Shown: one piece after another, positions 1 to 7,875 of the stretch | Position numbering within the stretch: the first letter of the stretch is position 1 | How the letters are laid out: each line of letters opens with the position of its first letter | Virus record (IMG/VR): IMGVR_UViG_3300046491_000458 | Coordinates: 1 to 22,192 of that record | Direction: 5' to 3' (one strand) | Origin: a virus | DNA: 22,192 nucleotides | Position numbers and translations under genes: made by a program | Notes under the pieces: generated by a model | What the model saw: the letters and a program-made list of their open reading frames with translations, nothing else | Database searches by the model: none | Told to the model about the DNA's origin: nothing

Positions 1-198
1 ACTGCGGTACTGACCGGATTCTTCTTCTCGATCTTCCTGACACAACCGGTGACAGCGTACCTCGTTCACAAGCTGGAGCTGGTGTCAGACGACTACCTGC
101 TCTGCGGTGTCGCTTTCGTGCTGGGTCTGACGGCCATGAACCTGATTCCTGCCGCGAAGGCTGTACTTGGGCAGTTCGTTGCAACGCGAGGCACCTGA
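1..198 (+). CDS. C-terminal part of a small phage membrane protein, probable holin
   Basis: The frame is open from the first base to the TGA at 196-198, giving the last 65 residues of a protein that starts before the window. Two hydrophobic segments are visible, one near the beginning (about residues 1-22) and one at about residues 32-55, joined by a short polar stretch with two Asp. The tail is short and mildly basic. Small two- or three-span membrane proteins just before the terminase genes are often the holin in Pseudomonas prophages. That role is inferred from position and topology, as I do not recognise a specific family. The next gene starts 2 bases after its stop, so the two are probably translated together. 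Confidence 0.6.
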   Translation, partial: TAVLTGFFFSIFLTQPVTAYLVHKLELVSDDYLLCGVAFVLGLTAMNLIPAAKAVLGQFVATRGT

Positions 199-199
199 C

Positions 200-541
200 A
201 TGAACATCATCCTTACGGGCATGGATGCCGTGTTGTGCATCTTCGTGGTACTGGCTGCGCTGGAATACCTGCGTGCAGTCGACTTGCTCAAGCATCCAGT
301 CCTTGCCATCGCGTTCTACCTGGTCGCCATTGGCGCCTTCGGCCTGATCGGCGAAATGATCCGTGGTGCAAGCGCCTCACTGTTCACTGTGACGTTGCAT
401 AGCGGTGTCGTCCTGTATGCCTGGGCCCGCCGCCGATACATCTTCACGCAGGATTGGAGTTGGGGTGGGGAAGAGCGACGAAGAGGTTATCAACCCGTCA
501 GACACATGGCCAAAGCAAAGCATCCACCGCGCAACCCCTAA
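200..541 (+). CDS. Phage membrane protein with three predicted spans, possibly lysis-related
   Basis: A 113-residue protein. I chose the ATG at 200 over an upstream in-frame ATG at 167 because the latter lies inside the preceding gene, while 200 has a GAGG about 7 bases upstream. Three hydrophobic segments are visible, at about residues 8-22, 32-52 and 58-74. They are followed by a cytoplasmic-looking basic tail rich in Arg, Trp and Lys that ends in a Pro-rich stretch. The charge pattern puts the basic tail inside by the positive-inside rule. It sits in a cluster of three small membrane protein genes before the terminase, where holins or holin partners are usual. It could also be a holin antagonist or a superinfection-exclusion protein; the sequence does not decide. 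Confidence 0.65.
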   Translation: MNIILTGMDAVLCIFVVLAALEYLRAVDLLKHPVLAIAFYLVAIGAFGLIGEMIRGASASLFTVTLHSGVVLYAWARRRYIFTQDWSWGGEERRRGYQPVRHMAKAKHPPRNP

Positions 542-551
542 GGAGTGACCC

Positions 552-746
552 ATGCAACTGATCGACAACTGGAAACAAGCGTTGAGCATGACCAGCGTTC
601 AGGCGGGCGGCGCTATTGCGGTTTTGGGTATCGCTGAGCAACTGCTGCCGCAACTACAGGCCGTGCTGCCACCGATTGCCTATGGCGTGTTGGGCCTGCT
701 GGTGATGGTTGCCCGGGTGATTCTTCAGCCGAAGCTGAGTAAGTAG
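552..746 (+). CDS. Small holin-like phage protein, DUF7940-like
   Basis: A 64-residue protein preceded by a strong ribosome site (TAAGGAG, 6 bases before the ATG). The N-terminus is an amphipathic stretch beginning MQLIDNWKQA. It is followed by a Gly/Ala-rich hydrophobic segment (about residues 18-35) and a second hydrophobic segment (about 41-58), ending in a short basic tail. This arrangement resembles the short phage proteins grouped as DUF7940, which occur beside holins and terminases. That match is from memory of the N-terminal pattern and is not a search result. It probably acts in the inner membrane in late infection, perhaps as holin or pinholin. Confidence 0.6.
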   Translation: MQLIDNWKQALSMTSVQAGGAIAVLGIAEQLLPQLQAVLPPIAYGVLGLLVMVARVILQPKLSK

Positions 747-771
747 GGCGCCAGGATGACTAGGTGTAGCC

Positions 772-1515
772 ATGATAAAGATCGATGCCCGCACCAATGT
801 GGAAGAACTTTCTAAGGCGCTGCGCACCTTGGGTAGCAAGCAGATCCCTTTCGCTTTTGCCCTCATGGCTACGCGTCTGGCAATGCTTGTTAAGCAGGGA
901 GAGCTCTCAGTGATGAGGGCCCGCCTTGATAGGCCGACCGCCACCACCATGAACAGCCTTTATGTGAAGGCAGCCAAGAAGGGTAACCCTGAGGCGCGTA
1001 CATTCTTCAAGGATGCATGGACATCTGGTGTGCCGGCTGACACCTATCTACAGCAGTCAGTGAAAGGTGGTCGTCGGCCGCATAAGCGTTTCGAGAAAGC
1101 ACTGATCGGCAAAGGCATCATGCAGCCAGGGCAGTACGCAATCCCAGCCGCATCAGCGCTCAATCAATTCGGCAACGTACCGCGCGGCACGATCATGAAG
1201 ATCCTGTCTGGCCTGGGTGCGGCCGAGACTGTCAGTGGTGTGCAGGCCAACGCAACAGGCAGCAAGCGCAGCAAGCGCAAGGGTAACGCCCAGAAGTATT
1301 TCGCCGGTGATGTCGATGGTGCGCAGGGGATCTGGGAGAGGAAGAAGACTGCGTTCGGTGATGCCGTTCGCCCTGTCTTCATCTTCAGTGAAGGTGAGCC
1401 TGGGTATCGAGTGATCGTTCCGTTCTACAAGATTGCAGACAACATCGTGAAGGCGAACCGAGCGAAGGAGTTCGCCAGCGCGATGGATCAGGCGCTGTCC
1501 ACAGCCCGGGGCTGA
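772..1515 (+). CDS. Phage protein of unknown function before the terminase genes
   Basis: A 247-residue soluble protein with no signal peptide or membrane span. The ATG at 772 has TAGGTG about 5 bases upstream. The centre (about residues 100-145) carries a basic Arg/His-rich stretch followed by a pattern of the type Gly-Ile-Met-x-Pro-Gly-x-Tyr-Ala-x-Pro and then Gly-Asn-Val-x-Arg-Gly. This pattern recurs in uncharacterised proteins of tailed phages. A Lys/Arg-rich linker lies near residues 163-175. The basic character suggests nucleic-acid or virion contact, for example a minor virion or tail-completion protein. I do not recognise a named family and no function can be assigned. Confidence 0.75.
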   Translation: MIKIDARTNVEELSKALRTLGSKQIPFAFALMATRLAMLVKQGELSVMRARLDRPTATTMNSLYVKAAKKGNPEARTFFKDAWTSGVPADTYLQQSVKGGRRPHKRFEKALIGKGIMQPGQYAIPAASALNQFGNVPRGTIMKILSGLGAAETVSGVQANATGSKRSKRKGNAQKYFAGDVDGAQGIWERKKTAFGDAVRPVFIFSEGEPGYRVIVPFYKIADNIVKANRAKEFASAMDQALSTARG

Positions 1516-1637
1516 CAGGCAGGGCAGGGGGCCCCCCCCTTTGGGTCCTTCCCGGGGCCCCGACCCCTTGCGGGTAATTCGGGCCCCGCGCGCCAAATAT
1601 GTATGGCCTTTTTCCCACGGTTGGTTGTTGTTTAATC
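1516..1637 (+). other. GC-rich palindromic gap before terminase, candidate cos site
   Basis: This 122-base gap lies directly before the small terminase gene, which is where cos lies in lambda-type phages. It holds a G5C5 palindrome at 1527-1536 running into a C8 tract (1532-1539). A perfect 10-base palindrome CGGGGCCCCG lies at 1553-1562, with a near copy CGGGCCCCG at 1580-1588. A less symmetric segment lies between the two copies. After 1590 the sequence becomes AT-richer and T-rich up to the start codon. Paired GC-rich half-sites fit a terminase recognition and nicking region. This is inferred from position and symmetry only. There is no poly-T tract after the G/C stems to suggest an intrinsic terminator. 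Confidence 0.4.
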
Positions 1638-2183
1638 ATGGCCAAAAACGAAACAACCAAACAGCGCGGGTGGTTGAACAAATCCGAAATGGCTTCGAGC
1701 CTCGGGATTTCCCCGCAAGCCTTTGACAAATGGGGAGTTGCGCCTGTCGCACGCATCGGTCGTGAGGCGTTTTATACCGTGCAGAACGTGGTCGAAAACC
1801 GCGTTGAACACTCCCAACGGAAACAACAACCGGCGGGTGAGGGAACCGAAGGTGTCGATCCGATGATCGAGTACAAGCTGCTCGAAGAGCGCCGCGGTCT
1901 CACTGCCGCGCAGCGCATCGCCCAGGAGAAGAAGAACCTGGTCCTAGACAAGCAACTCGTGCCTGTCCCATTTGCCACATTTGCCCTTGCCAAAATCGCC
2001 GCACAGATCGGCTCGAAACTGGACACCGTCGGCAAGACTGTCACCCGGCGTCACCCTGAGGTTGACCCTCGAATCATCGAGTCGGTGGAGCGGGAGATCG
2101 CGCTTGCTCGAAATATTGCCGCCAGCTTTGGCGAGCAACTTCCGGAATTATTAGATGAGTACGTTGAGTCCATGGCTGAATGA
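1638..2183 (+). CDS. Terminase small subunit, Nu1-like DNA packaging protein
   Basis: A 181-residue protein. Near residues 11-40 is a winged helix-turn-helix of the Nu1 type: the run GWLNKSEMASSLGIS followed by QAFDKW and an Arg-Glu-Ala-Phe-Tyr strand. The middle and C-terminal parts are charged helices that would mediate oligomerisation and contact with the large subunit. The small subunit binds cos DNA and delivers it to the large subunit. I chose ATG 1638 over an in-frame ATG at 1599 because the helix-turn-helix then begins close to the N-terminus, as in the family; neither start has a clear ribosome site. It overlaps the large subunit gene by 29 bases, a common translational coupling arrangement. 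Confidence 0.88.
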   Translation: MAKNETTKQRGWLNKSEMASSLGISPQAFDKWGVAPVARIGREAFYTVQNVVENRVEHSQRKQQPAGEGTEGVDPMIEYKLLEERRGLTAAQRIAQEKKNLVLDKQLVPVPFATFALAKIAAQIGSKLDTVGKTVTRRHPEVDPRIIESVEREIALARNIAASFGEQLPELLDEYVESMAE

Positions 2184-4101
2184 TCTGCGCAAGTCGATCA
2201 AGCTAGGACTCCAGGCGCTCTACAAAGAACCACCGCAAACAGCCGTCGAATGGGCGGATGCAAATTTCTACATGTCCGCTGAGTCCTCCTATAACGAGGG
2301 CAGGTGGACGACCGAGCCGTTTCAGGTTGCGATCCTGAACAGCATGGGCAACGACCTGATCAATGTCGTCAACTTCATCAAGTCGGCACGGATCGGTTAC
2401 ACCAAGCTGTTGATGGCGAACATCGGCTACAAGATCCAGCACAAGCGCCGCAACGTCATGATGTGGAGTCCGACAGACCCGGACGCCGAGGACATCAGCA
2501 AAAGCCACGTCAACGGAATGATCCGCGACGTTCCTGCGCTGGGTGACTTGGCCCCGTGGTTCGGCCGTAAGCACAGCGACAACACTCTCGACCAGAAGAT
2601 ATTCGCTAACCGGCGGACGCTATGGATCAGGGGCGGCAAGGCCTCGCGCAACTACCGTGAGAAATCCGCCGATGAGGTGATCTACGACGAGCTCTCCAAC
2701 TTTGACGAAAGCGTCGAAGGCGAGGGCGCGCCGATCACTCTGGGCGACAAACGACTCAACGGTGCGATCTACCCGAAATCAATTCGCGGCTCAACGCCGA
2801 AACGAGTTGGCTCCTGCCAGATCACCAAGGCCGTCGAAGAGTCACCCTACCTGCTCAAGTTCCACATCAACTGTCCGCACTGCCGGCAGGAACAGACGCT
2901 GAAGTGGGGCGGCAAGGATTGCGAGTTCGGACTGAAGTGGGAAAAAAACGCGCTCGGTGAAGCCGAGAAAGCCTGGTACGTGTGCGAGCACGCTGCCTGC
3001 ATCATCTGGCACAACGAAATGGTCGAGTCTTCCAAGAACGGCCGTTGGGTCTGCGAATACACCGGCATCTGGACCCGCGACGGTATGGACTGGTTTGGCG
3101 TTGATGACGAGATCATTCGTACTCCGCGCTCTGTCAGCTTCAGCATCTGGGCGATCTACAGCACCTGGAGCACGTGGCTCAGCCTGGCAGAAGAATGGTT
3201 GAAGGTGAAAGGCGACGTCTCGAAGCTGATCACCTTCATCAACACGACGCGCGGTGAAACGTGGGACGACGACCAGGGTGAGAAGCTCGACTCCGAAGTT
3301 CTGTACGGTCGCCGCGAAGTTTATCCGCAGGTACCTGCTCTCGGTCTTGTCCTTGTTGGTGGCATCGATACCCAAGACGACCGTTTCGAGGGGCGTGTCT
3401 GGGCCTTCGGCCCGGGCGAGGAAGCGTGGTTGGTTCATCGCTTCATTCTGATGGGCGACCCTGCCAGTGAAGAGCTCCGCCGTAAGGTAGGGCTTGAGTT
3501 GCACCGGCAATTCACCCGCGTGGACGGCACCGTCATGAAGGTTGAGCGCTGGACGTGGGACGCCGGTGGTCACTATGCGGATGAGGTCTACGCCGAAAGC
3601 CGCAAGCACGGCGTGCACTGGGTGGTGCCAATCCGTGGTGCGACCATCTACGGCAAGCCGATCGCGAACTTCCCGCGCACAAAGAACAAGGTACACAAGG
3701 TCTTCCTCACCGAGGTCGGTACCGACAACGCTAAAGAGTTGCTCTACAGCCGCATGGGGCTGCACGTCGATACGGCTTCATCCCAAGCGTGCGTGTCTCA
3801 GCCCGGGGTCGTTCACCTTCCGGCCAACGACGCGATCTGCGACGAATCGGAGGTGAAGCAACTCACCTCAGAAAAGAAAAAAGCAGCCATATCCAAAGGC
3901 AAGCGCGTGATGCGCTGGGACAACGGCGGCCGTCGAAACGAGGCGCTCGATTGCTTCGTGTATGCACTCGCCGCGCTGCGCATCTGTCAGCAGCGGTTTG
4001 GGCTTGATCTCGATCTGCTGGTAGCTGCGGTCGCTGGCGGCAATGAACCGGACGCTGAAGAACGGCCGCGGAAGAAATCCTCTCACTGGAATAAAAACTG
4101 A
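2155..4101 (+). CDS. Terminase large subunit, lambda gpA family
   Basis: A 648-residue packaging ATPase and endonuclease; lambda gpA is 641 residues. The variant Walker A motif KSARIGYTK is at residues 76-84, the position and form seen in lambda gpA. Walker B DEVIYDE is at 173-179, with E179 as the probable catalytic carboxylate. A likely zinc-binding cluster has CPHC at 240-243 and further Cys at 277 and 282. The nuclease domain starts near GIDTQDDR at 403-410, with D405 matching the family's catalytic Asp. It pumps DNA into the prohead through the portal and cuts concatemers at cos. All key residues are present and the length is normal, so it should be active. Its last base is the first base of the gpW gene. 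Confidence 0.97.
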   Translation: MSTLSPWLNDLRKSIKLGLQALYKEPPQTAVEWADANFYMSAESSYNEGRWTTEPFQVAILNSMGNDLINVVNFIKSARIGYTKLLMANIGYKIQHKRRNVMMWSPTDPDAEDISKSHVNGMIRDVPALGDLAPWFGRKHSDNTLDQKIFANRRTLWIRGGKASRNYREKSADEVIYDELSNFDESVEGEGAPITLGDKRLNGAIYPKSIRGSTPKRVGSCQITKAVEESPYLLKFHINCPHCRQEQTLKWGGKDCEFGLKWEKNALGEAEKAWYVCEHAACIIWHNEMVESSKNGRWVCEYTGIWTRDGMDWFGVDDEIIRTPRSVSFSIWAIYSTWSTWLSLAEEWLKVKGDVSKLITFINTTRGETWDDDQGEKLDSEVLYGRREVYPQVPALGLVLVGGIDTQDDRFEGRVWAFGPGEEAWLVHRFILMGDPASEELRRKVGLELHRQFTRVDGTVMKVERWTWDAGGHYADEVYAESRKHGVHWVVPIRGATIYGKPIANFPRTKNKVHKVFLTEVGTDNAKELLYSRMGLHVDTASSQACVSQPGVVHLPANDAICDESEVKQLTSEKKKAAISKGKRVMRWDNGGRRNEALDCFVYALAALRICQQRFGLDLDLLVAAVAGGNEPDAEERPRKKSSHWNKN

Positions 4102-4304
4102 TGGCCTACACGATCGAGCAATACAACGCCCTGCAGGCGGCCATCGCCGAAGGGGCGTTGTCGGTCCGCTATGCCGACAAGAGCGTCACCTACCGATCAC
4201 TCGACGAGATGATGCGGATCCTCAAGTTGATGGCCTCCGAGCTTGGGCTGAATGTTTGTAACGACGGTGGTCGCCGATACGCTTCTTTCTCCAAGGGGTA
4301 CTGA
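4101..4304 (+). CDS. Head-tail connector protein, gpW family
   Basis: A 67-residue protein, matching the 68-residue lambda gpW in size and position between large terminase and portal. It has an N-terminal helix (about residues 4-18), a short beta hairpin with the Val-Arg-Tyr-Ala-Asp and Val-Thr-Tyr-Arg pattern, and a second helix starting at Ser-Leu-Asp-Glu-Met. This is the alpha-beta-alpha layout of gpW. The protein closes the portal after packaging and makes the site on which tail joiners assemble. The start codon overlaps the terminase stop (TGATG), so translation is coupled. The rest of the C-terminus is a short basic and aromatic tail. Confidence 0.9.
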   Translation: MAYTIEQYNALQAAIAEGALSVRYADKSVTYRSLDEMMRILKLMASELGLNVCNDGGRRYASFSKGY

Positions 4305-4305
4305 C

Positions 4306-5814
4306 ATGGGGATGATCGACAACTTGTTCCCTGGTCTGGCCGCGAAGCGTTCGGAGATGCGGTTGAAGAAACTGCGGACCGACCTGGCGATGGACGTGAT
4401 CAAGCGACGATTTGAAGGTGCGGCTGGTGGGCGTCGTAACGATGGCTGGCGTAGCGCTGGTACTGATGCCAACGCCGAGAATGCTCCTGCGCTTGCGGTG
4501 CTCCGAAATAGAGCGCGCGACATGCGCCGGAACAATCCATACGCCGAACGGGCCGTGACTGGCATCGCCGACAACGTGGTAGGCGCTGGCATTGTTCCTC
4601 GTCCGATGGGCAAGGAGCGCGATAACAAGGCACTGGTCGCACTCTGGAAGGCATGGGCCGAAACTACGCTGTGCGATGCCGATGGGCTGGAAAACTTCTA
4701 TGGCCTGCAGCACAAGATCATGGAGACGGTTGCGGAGTCGGGCGAGTGCTTGCTTCGTCGCAGGCGCCGGTTCAGCTCCGACGGCTTGCCGGTGCCTGTT
4801 CAGCTTCAACTGCTTGAGCCTGATTTCCTCGACGAGAGCAAGGCTGACATCGTCGGTCTTAACAGGATCATCCAAGGCATTGAATTCGATGCGCTTGGGC
4901 GCCGAGTGGCCTATTGGTTGTTCGACGAGCACCCGGGAGGGAATCGTGTTTGGGGTTCGATGCAGTCAAAGCGCGTTCCCGCAGAAGACGTCATACACAT
5001 CTTCCTGCCCAAACGTCCCGGGCAGGCCCGCGGTTACACCTGGTTCGCCCCCGTCATGCAGCGCATGCGCAGCTTTGACGAGATGGAAGATGCGGTCATG
5101 GAGCAGGCGAAGATCGCTTCCTGTTTTGCCGCCTTCGTAACCAAAGATGAAAACAACGGTACTCCTGGCGCTAAAAAACCGCCGCTGCTGGATCGTGTCG
5201 AGCCCGGAATCATTCAGGAGCTTGGCTTTGGCGAGAGCGTGAGCTTCGGCACACCGCCGTCGTTCAATGGGTACACCACCTACTCATGGCAGCAATTGCA
5301 CGCCATGGCCGTAGGCATGGGCATTCCTTACGAGCTGCTGACCGGCGATCTCAAGGGCGTCAACTTTTCCAGTGGTCGCTTGGGCTGGCTGCACTTCGCT
5401 CGCCGCGTCGATGTATGGCAGTGGCGAATGTTGATCCCACAACTTTGCGATCAGGTCTGGCGCTGGTTCATGGAGGGACAGGTGCTGCTGCCAGCGGGTG
5501 TTCGTGATGACGTCAAAGCGCAGTGGGTTCCGCCGCGCCGGGACATGGTCGACCCGAAGACGGAAACCGACAACGTCAAGGATCGCGTCCGCAATGGACT
5601 GACAACCTGGCCGGATGCACTTCGCGAGCTAGGTGTCACCGATCCAAAACAACACGCGCAAGACATTGCCGATTCCAACGCATTGATCGACAGCCTGGGC
5701 CTAATCCTCGACTGCGATCCTCGCATGGTTGCGGCTGCCGGCGCGGCCAGTCAGCCGCCAACAACTCAAGAGAAAACCGACGATGGCAAATCAGAAGCAG
5801 CCGACGACGAATAA
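4306..5814 (+). CDS. Portal protein, lambda gpB family
   Basis: A 502-residue portal. I chose ATG 4306, with AAGGGG about 8 bases upstream, over an in-frame ATG at 4252 that lies inside gpW; a further ATG at 4312 is possible. The N-terminus is helical and basic. Around residues 72-100 is the pattern ARDMRRNNPYAERAV followed by a Gly-rich Asn-Val-Val-Gly-Ala-Gly stretch, typical of lambda-type portals. The stem and clip part follows, and residues near 340-370 carry a Met-Gly-Ile-Pro-Tyr-Glu-Leu-Leu-Thr-Gly-Asp pattern also typical of the family. The portal forms the dodecameric ring at the unique vertex. The C-terminus is acidic and overlaps the next gene by 32 bases. Confidence 0.94.
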   Translation: MGMIDNLFPGLAAKRSEMRLKKLRTDLAMDVIKRRFEGAAGGRRNDGWRSAGTDANAENAPALAVLRNRARDMRRNNPYAERAVTGIADNVVGAGIVPRPMGKERDNKALVALWKAWAETTLCDADGLENFYGLQHKIMETVAESGECLLRRRRRFSSDGLPVPVQLQLLEPDFLDESKADIVGLNRIIQGIEFDALGRRVAYWLFDEHPGGNRVWGSMQSKRVPAEDVIHIFLPKRPGQARGYTWFAPVMQRMRSFDEMEDAVMEQAKIASCFAAFVTKDENNGTPGAKKPPLLDRVEPGIIQELGFGESVSFGTPPSFNGYTTYSWQQLHAMAVGMGIPYELLTGDLKGVNFSSGRLGWLHFARRVDVWQWRMLIPQLCDQVWRWFMEGQVLLPAGVRDDVKAQWVPPRRDMVDPKTETDNVKDRVRNGLTTWPDALRELGVTDPKQHAQDIADSNALIDSLGLILDCDPRMVAAAGAASQPPTTQEKTDDGKSEAADDE

Positions 5815-7792
5815 GACGCACGAGACGCCGATGCTTAGCCTGCGCGCCGCCGTGCGGGCTGGGTCGGTCGACGTCGACGCCCGGACTGTCGAATTGACTT
5901 GGACCACCGGTGCCAAAGGCCGCCGCTGGTCCTGGGATGTCGGCAGTTACATGGAAGAGCTTGAAGTCAGCGAAGACGCTGTCCGGCTGGATCGACTGAA
6001 TAACGGCGCTCCATTCCTGAATGCCCATAACTCCTACGAGCTGGACGACGTGATTGGCGTCGTCGAGAAGGCTTGGATCGAAGGGGCTGAAGGTCGTGCG
6101 TTAGTGCGATTCAGCAAGCGCGACGACGTTGAGAAAATCTTCAACGACGTTCAGGACGGGATCCTTCGCAACATCAGCGTCGGGTATGCAGTGCACCGAT
6201 ACGAGGTGACTGAAAGCGCCGACGACAAGCTCCCTACCTACCGCGCTGTCGATTGGGAGCCCATGGAGTTGTCACTTGTGCCGATCGGCTTTGACGACGG
6301 TGGCAAGTTCCGCAGCGCCAAGACTGCCGAGGATTACAAGGGGCAGCGCTTCAACACAATTTTTGAAGTTCGGGAGGCAAGTAAGCCCTCCGAAACACCG
6401 GCCGCCGTGCCTACGACCCAAGAGGAAGATGCAATGACCGAAGAAGAGAAGCGCGCGGCTGACGAGACACTGCGCCGCGAATCCGCTGAAGCGGAGCGCA
6501 AACGCAGTCTTAACATCCGCACTATGGCTCGCAAGGTGCAGTTGGACGACGAAGCCTTTGTCGATGACCTGGTTGAGCGTGGCGTTTCAGTTTCCGATGC
6601 CAGCATTGCGCTGATTGATAAGGTCGCCGAAAAGCAGGCCAAAGATCAGCCGAATACTCGCAACAGCCACCAGACCATTGTGACCGGTGGCCAAGACCAG
6701 ACCGTTCTGACCGCCAAGCGTGAAGCCATGCAGAACGCCTTGCTGCACCGCTGCGACTCCAAAATCAAACTCGAAGATGCCGGGCGCGAGTTCCGTGGCA
6801 TGCGCCTGGTGGACATGGCTCGTGAGTTCGTCGAGATGTCCGGTGGTAATTCACGTGGCATGACTCCCCAGGAGCTTGCGCGAGCGGCCTTGGGTTGCGA
6901 TCGCCAGGCAGTTCGCGCGGCCGGCATGCACTCCACCAGCGATTTCCCGCTGCTGCTGGGCAGTACAGTCAATCGCACCCTGCGCGATTCGTACACCAAT
7001 GCGCCTCAGACATGGCGCCCTCTGGGCCGTCAGACCACTGTGCCAGACTTCCGCGCTGTCACCCGCGCAGCGCTGGGCGACATCGCCGCACTGGAGCAGG
7101 TCAAGGAACACGGCGAGTACAAATACGGCACACTGTCCGAGGACGGTGCGCCAATCAAGGTCGCCAAGTTCGGCAAGATTATCGCAATCACCTGGGAAAC
7201 CATCGTGAACGATGATCTGGGTGCGCTCACCCGCATCCCGGCAGCGCTGGGCAATGCGGCCGCCGCGACTGAATCCAACGTGGTATGGGCTCTTCTGCTG
7301 GGCAACCCCAACTTTACTGATGGTGTCCCCTTCTACGACGCGAGCCACGGCAACGTTGCAGGTAGCGGTGGCGCGATCAACACCACCACGTTGGCAGCCG
7401 CTCGCGCGGCCATGCGCAAACAGAAATCCAAGGCCGGCGAGTTCCTCAACCTGTCGCCAGAGTTTCTGGTTGTCGGACCGGACAAGGAACTGGAAGCCTT
7501 CCAGTTCACCAGTTCGGTCTACGTGCCGGCGAAGAATGCCGACATCAACGATGTTCGCAACGCCTCGCTCACGGTGATCGTGGATGCTCGGATCACCGGC
7601 AACCAGTGGTATCTGTTTGCCGCGCCGGGTGGGGTCGACACGTTTGAATATGCCTACCTCGAAGGTGAGCAAGGCGTGTTCACTGAGACGCGTGAAGGCT
7701 TCGAAGTCGACGGCATGGAAATCAAAGCTCGCTTGGTCTTCGGGGCTGGCTGGATCGACTACCGCGGCGCGTACAAAAACCCAGGCGCTTAA
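5783..7792 (+). CDS. Prohead protease / major capsid protein fusion
   Basis: A 669-residue fusion. Residues about 15-180 look like an HK97-type prohead protease. His82 lies in a Leu-Asn-Ala-His segment and Ser132 in Asn-Ile-Ser-Val-Gly-Tyr, and these are the likely catalytic His and Ser. A Trp-Glu-Pro-Met-Glu-Leu-Ser-Leu-Val-Pro segment follows at 158-167. Residues about 195-320 are charged, helical and low in hydrophobics, like a scaffolding delta domain. Residues about 330-669 are the capsid subunit, resembling Mu gpT-type major heads. Such fusions are known in other phages. I chose ATG 5783 over an in-frame ATG at 5729, which lies deep in the portal gene. A strong internal ribosome site precedes Met218, so a shorter scaffold-capsid product is possible. 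Confidence 0.93.
   Translation: MANQKQPTTNKTHETPMLSLRAAVRAGSVDVDARTVELTWTTGAKGRRWSWDVGSYMEELEVSEDAVRLDRLNNGAPFLNAHNSYELDDVIGVVEKAWIEGAEGRALVRFSKRDDVEKIFNDVQDGILRNISVGYAVHRYEVTESADDKLPTYRAVDWEPMELSLVPIGFDDGGKFRSAKTAEDYKGQRFNTIFEVREASKPSETPAAVPTTQEEDAMTEEEKRAADETLRRESAEAERKRSLNIRTMARKVQLDDEAFVDDLVERGVSVSDASIALIDKVAEKQAKDQPNTRNSHQTIVTGGQDQTVLTAKREAMQNALLHRCDSKIKLEDAGREFRGMRLVDMAREFVEMSGGNSRGMTPQELARAALGCDRQAVRAAGMHSTSDFPLLLGSTVNRTLRDSYTNAPQTWRPLGRQTTVPDFRAVTRAALGDIAALEQVKEHGEYKYGTLSEDGAPIKVAKFGKIIAITWETIVNDDLGALTRIPAALGNAAAATESNVVWALLLGNPNFTDGVPFYDASHGNVAGSGGAINTTTLAAARAAMRKQKSKAGEFLNLSPEFLVVGPDKELEAFQFTSSVYVPAKNADINDVRNASLTVIVDARITGNQWYLFAAPGGVDTFEYAYLEGEQGVFTETREGFEVDGMEIKARLVFGAGWIDYRGAYKNPGA
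6421..6436 (+). promoter_or_regulatory. Internal ribosome binding site and in-frame ATG within the protease-capsid fusion
   Basis: AGAGGA at 6421-6426 is followed after 7 bases by an ATG at 6434-6436. This ATG is exactly in frame with the fusion (codon 218) and lies at the junction between the protease domain and the charged scaffold-like domain. The spacing and strength equal those of real gene starts in this operon. Internal initiation here would make scaffold plus capsid without the protease. The site is seen in the sequence; its use is inferred. Confidence 0.55.
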
Positions 7793-7814
7793 TTCGCCAG
7801 TTCAATCTGAACCC

Positions 7815-7842
7815 AAAAGGGCGCCGCGTGGCGCCCTTTTTG
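7815..7842 (+). terminator. Intrinsic terminator hairpin after the capsid gene
   Basis: A perfect 11-base stem, AAAAGGGCGCC paired with GGCGCCCTTTT around a GCGT loop, is followed by T and G/T-rich sequence. It lies 23 bases after the capsid stop and 34 bases before the cement gene start. As the late operon continues beyond it, it is probably a partial terminator that lowers downstream expression relative to the capsid, or a 3' end that protects the upstream mRNA. Confidence 0.75.
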
Positions 7843-7875
7843 TTTTCCAGTTTCTGTCTCTAAAGGGGACCTTGA

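Noticed and set aside
2842-3765. Minus-strand open frame of 307 codons opposite the large terminase
   Set aside because: The + strand carries intact terminase motifs throughout. The antisense frame spans the zinc-binding and nuclease regions and is explained by codon bias.
4222-4932. Minus-strand open frame of 236 codons opposite gpW and portal
   Set aside because: It crosses two real + strand genes and their junction, with no independent ribosome site.
6851-7672. Minus-strand open frame of 273 codons opposite the capsid domain
   Set aside because: It is a shadow frame of the capsid coding sequence, without start signals or recognisable domains.
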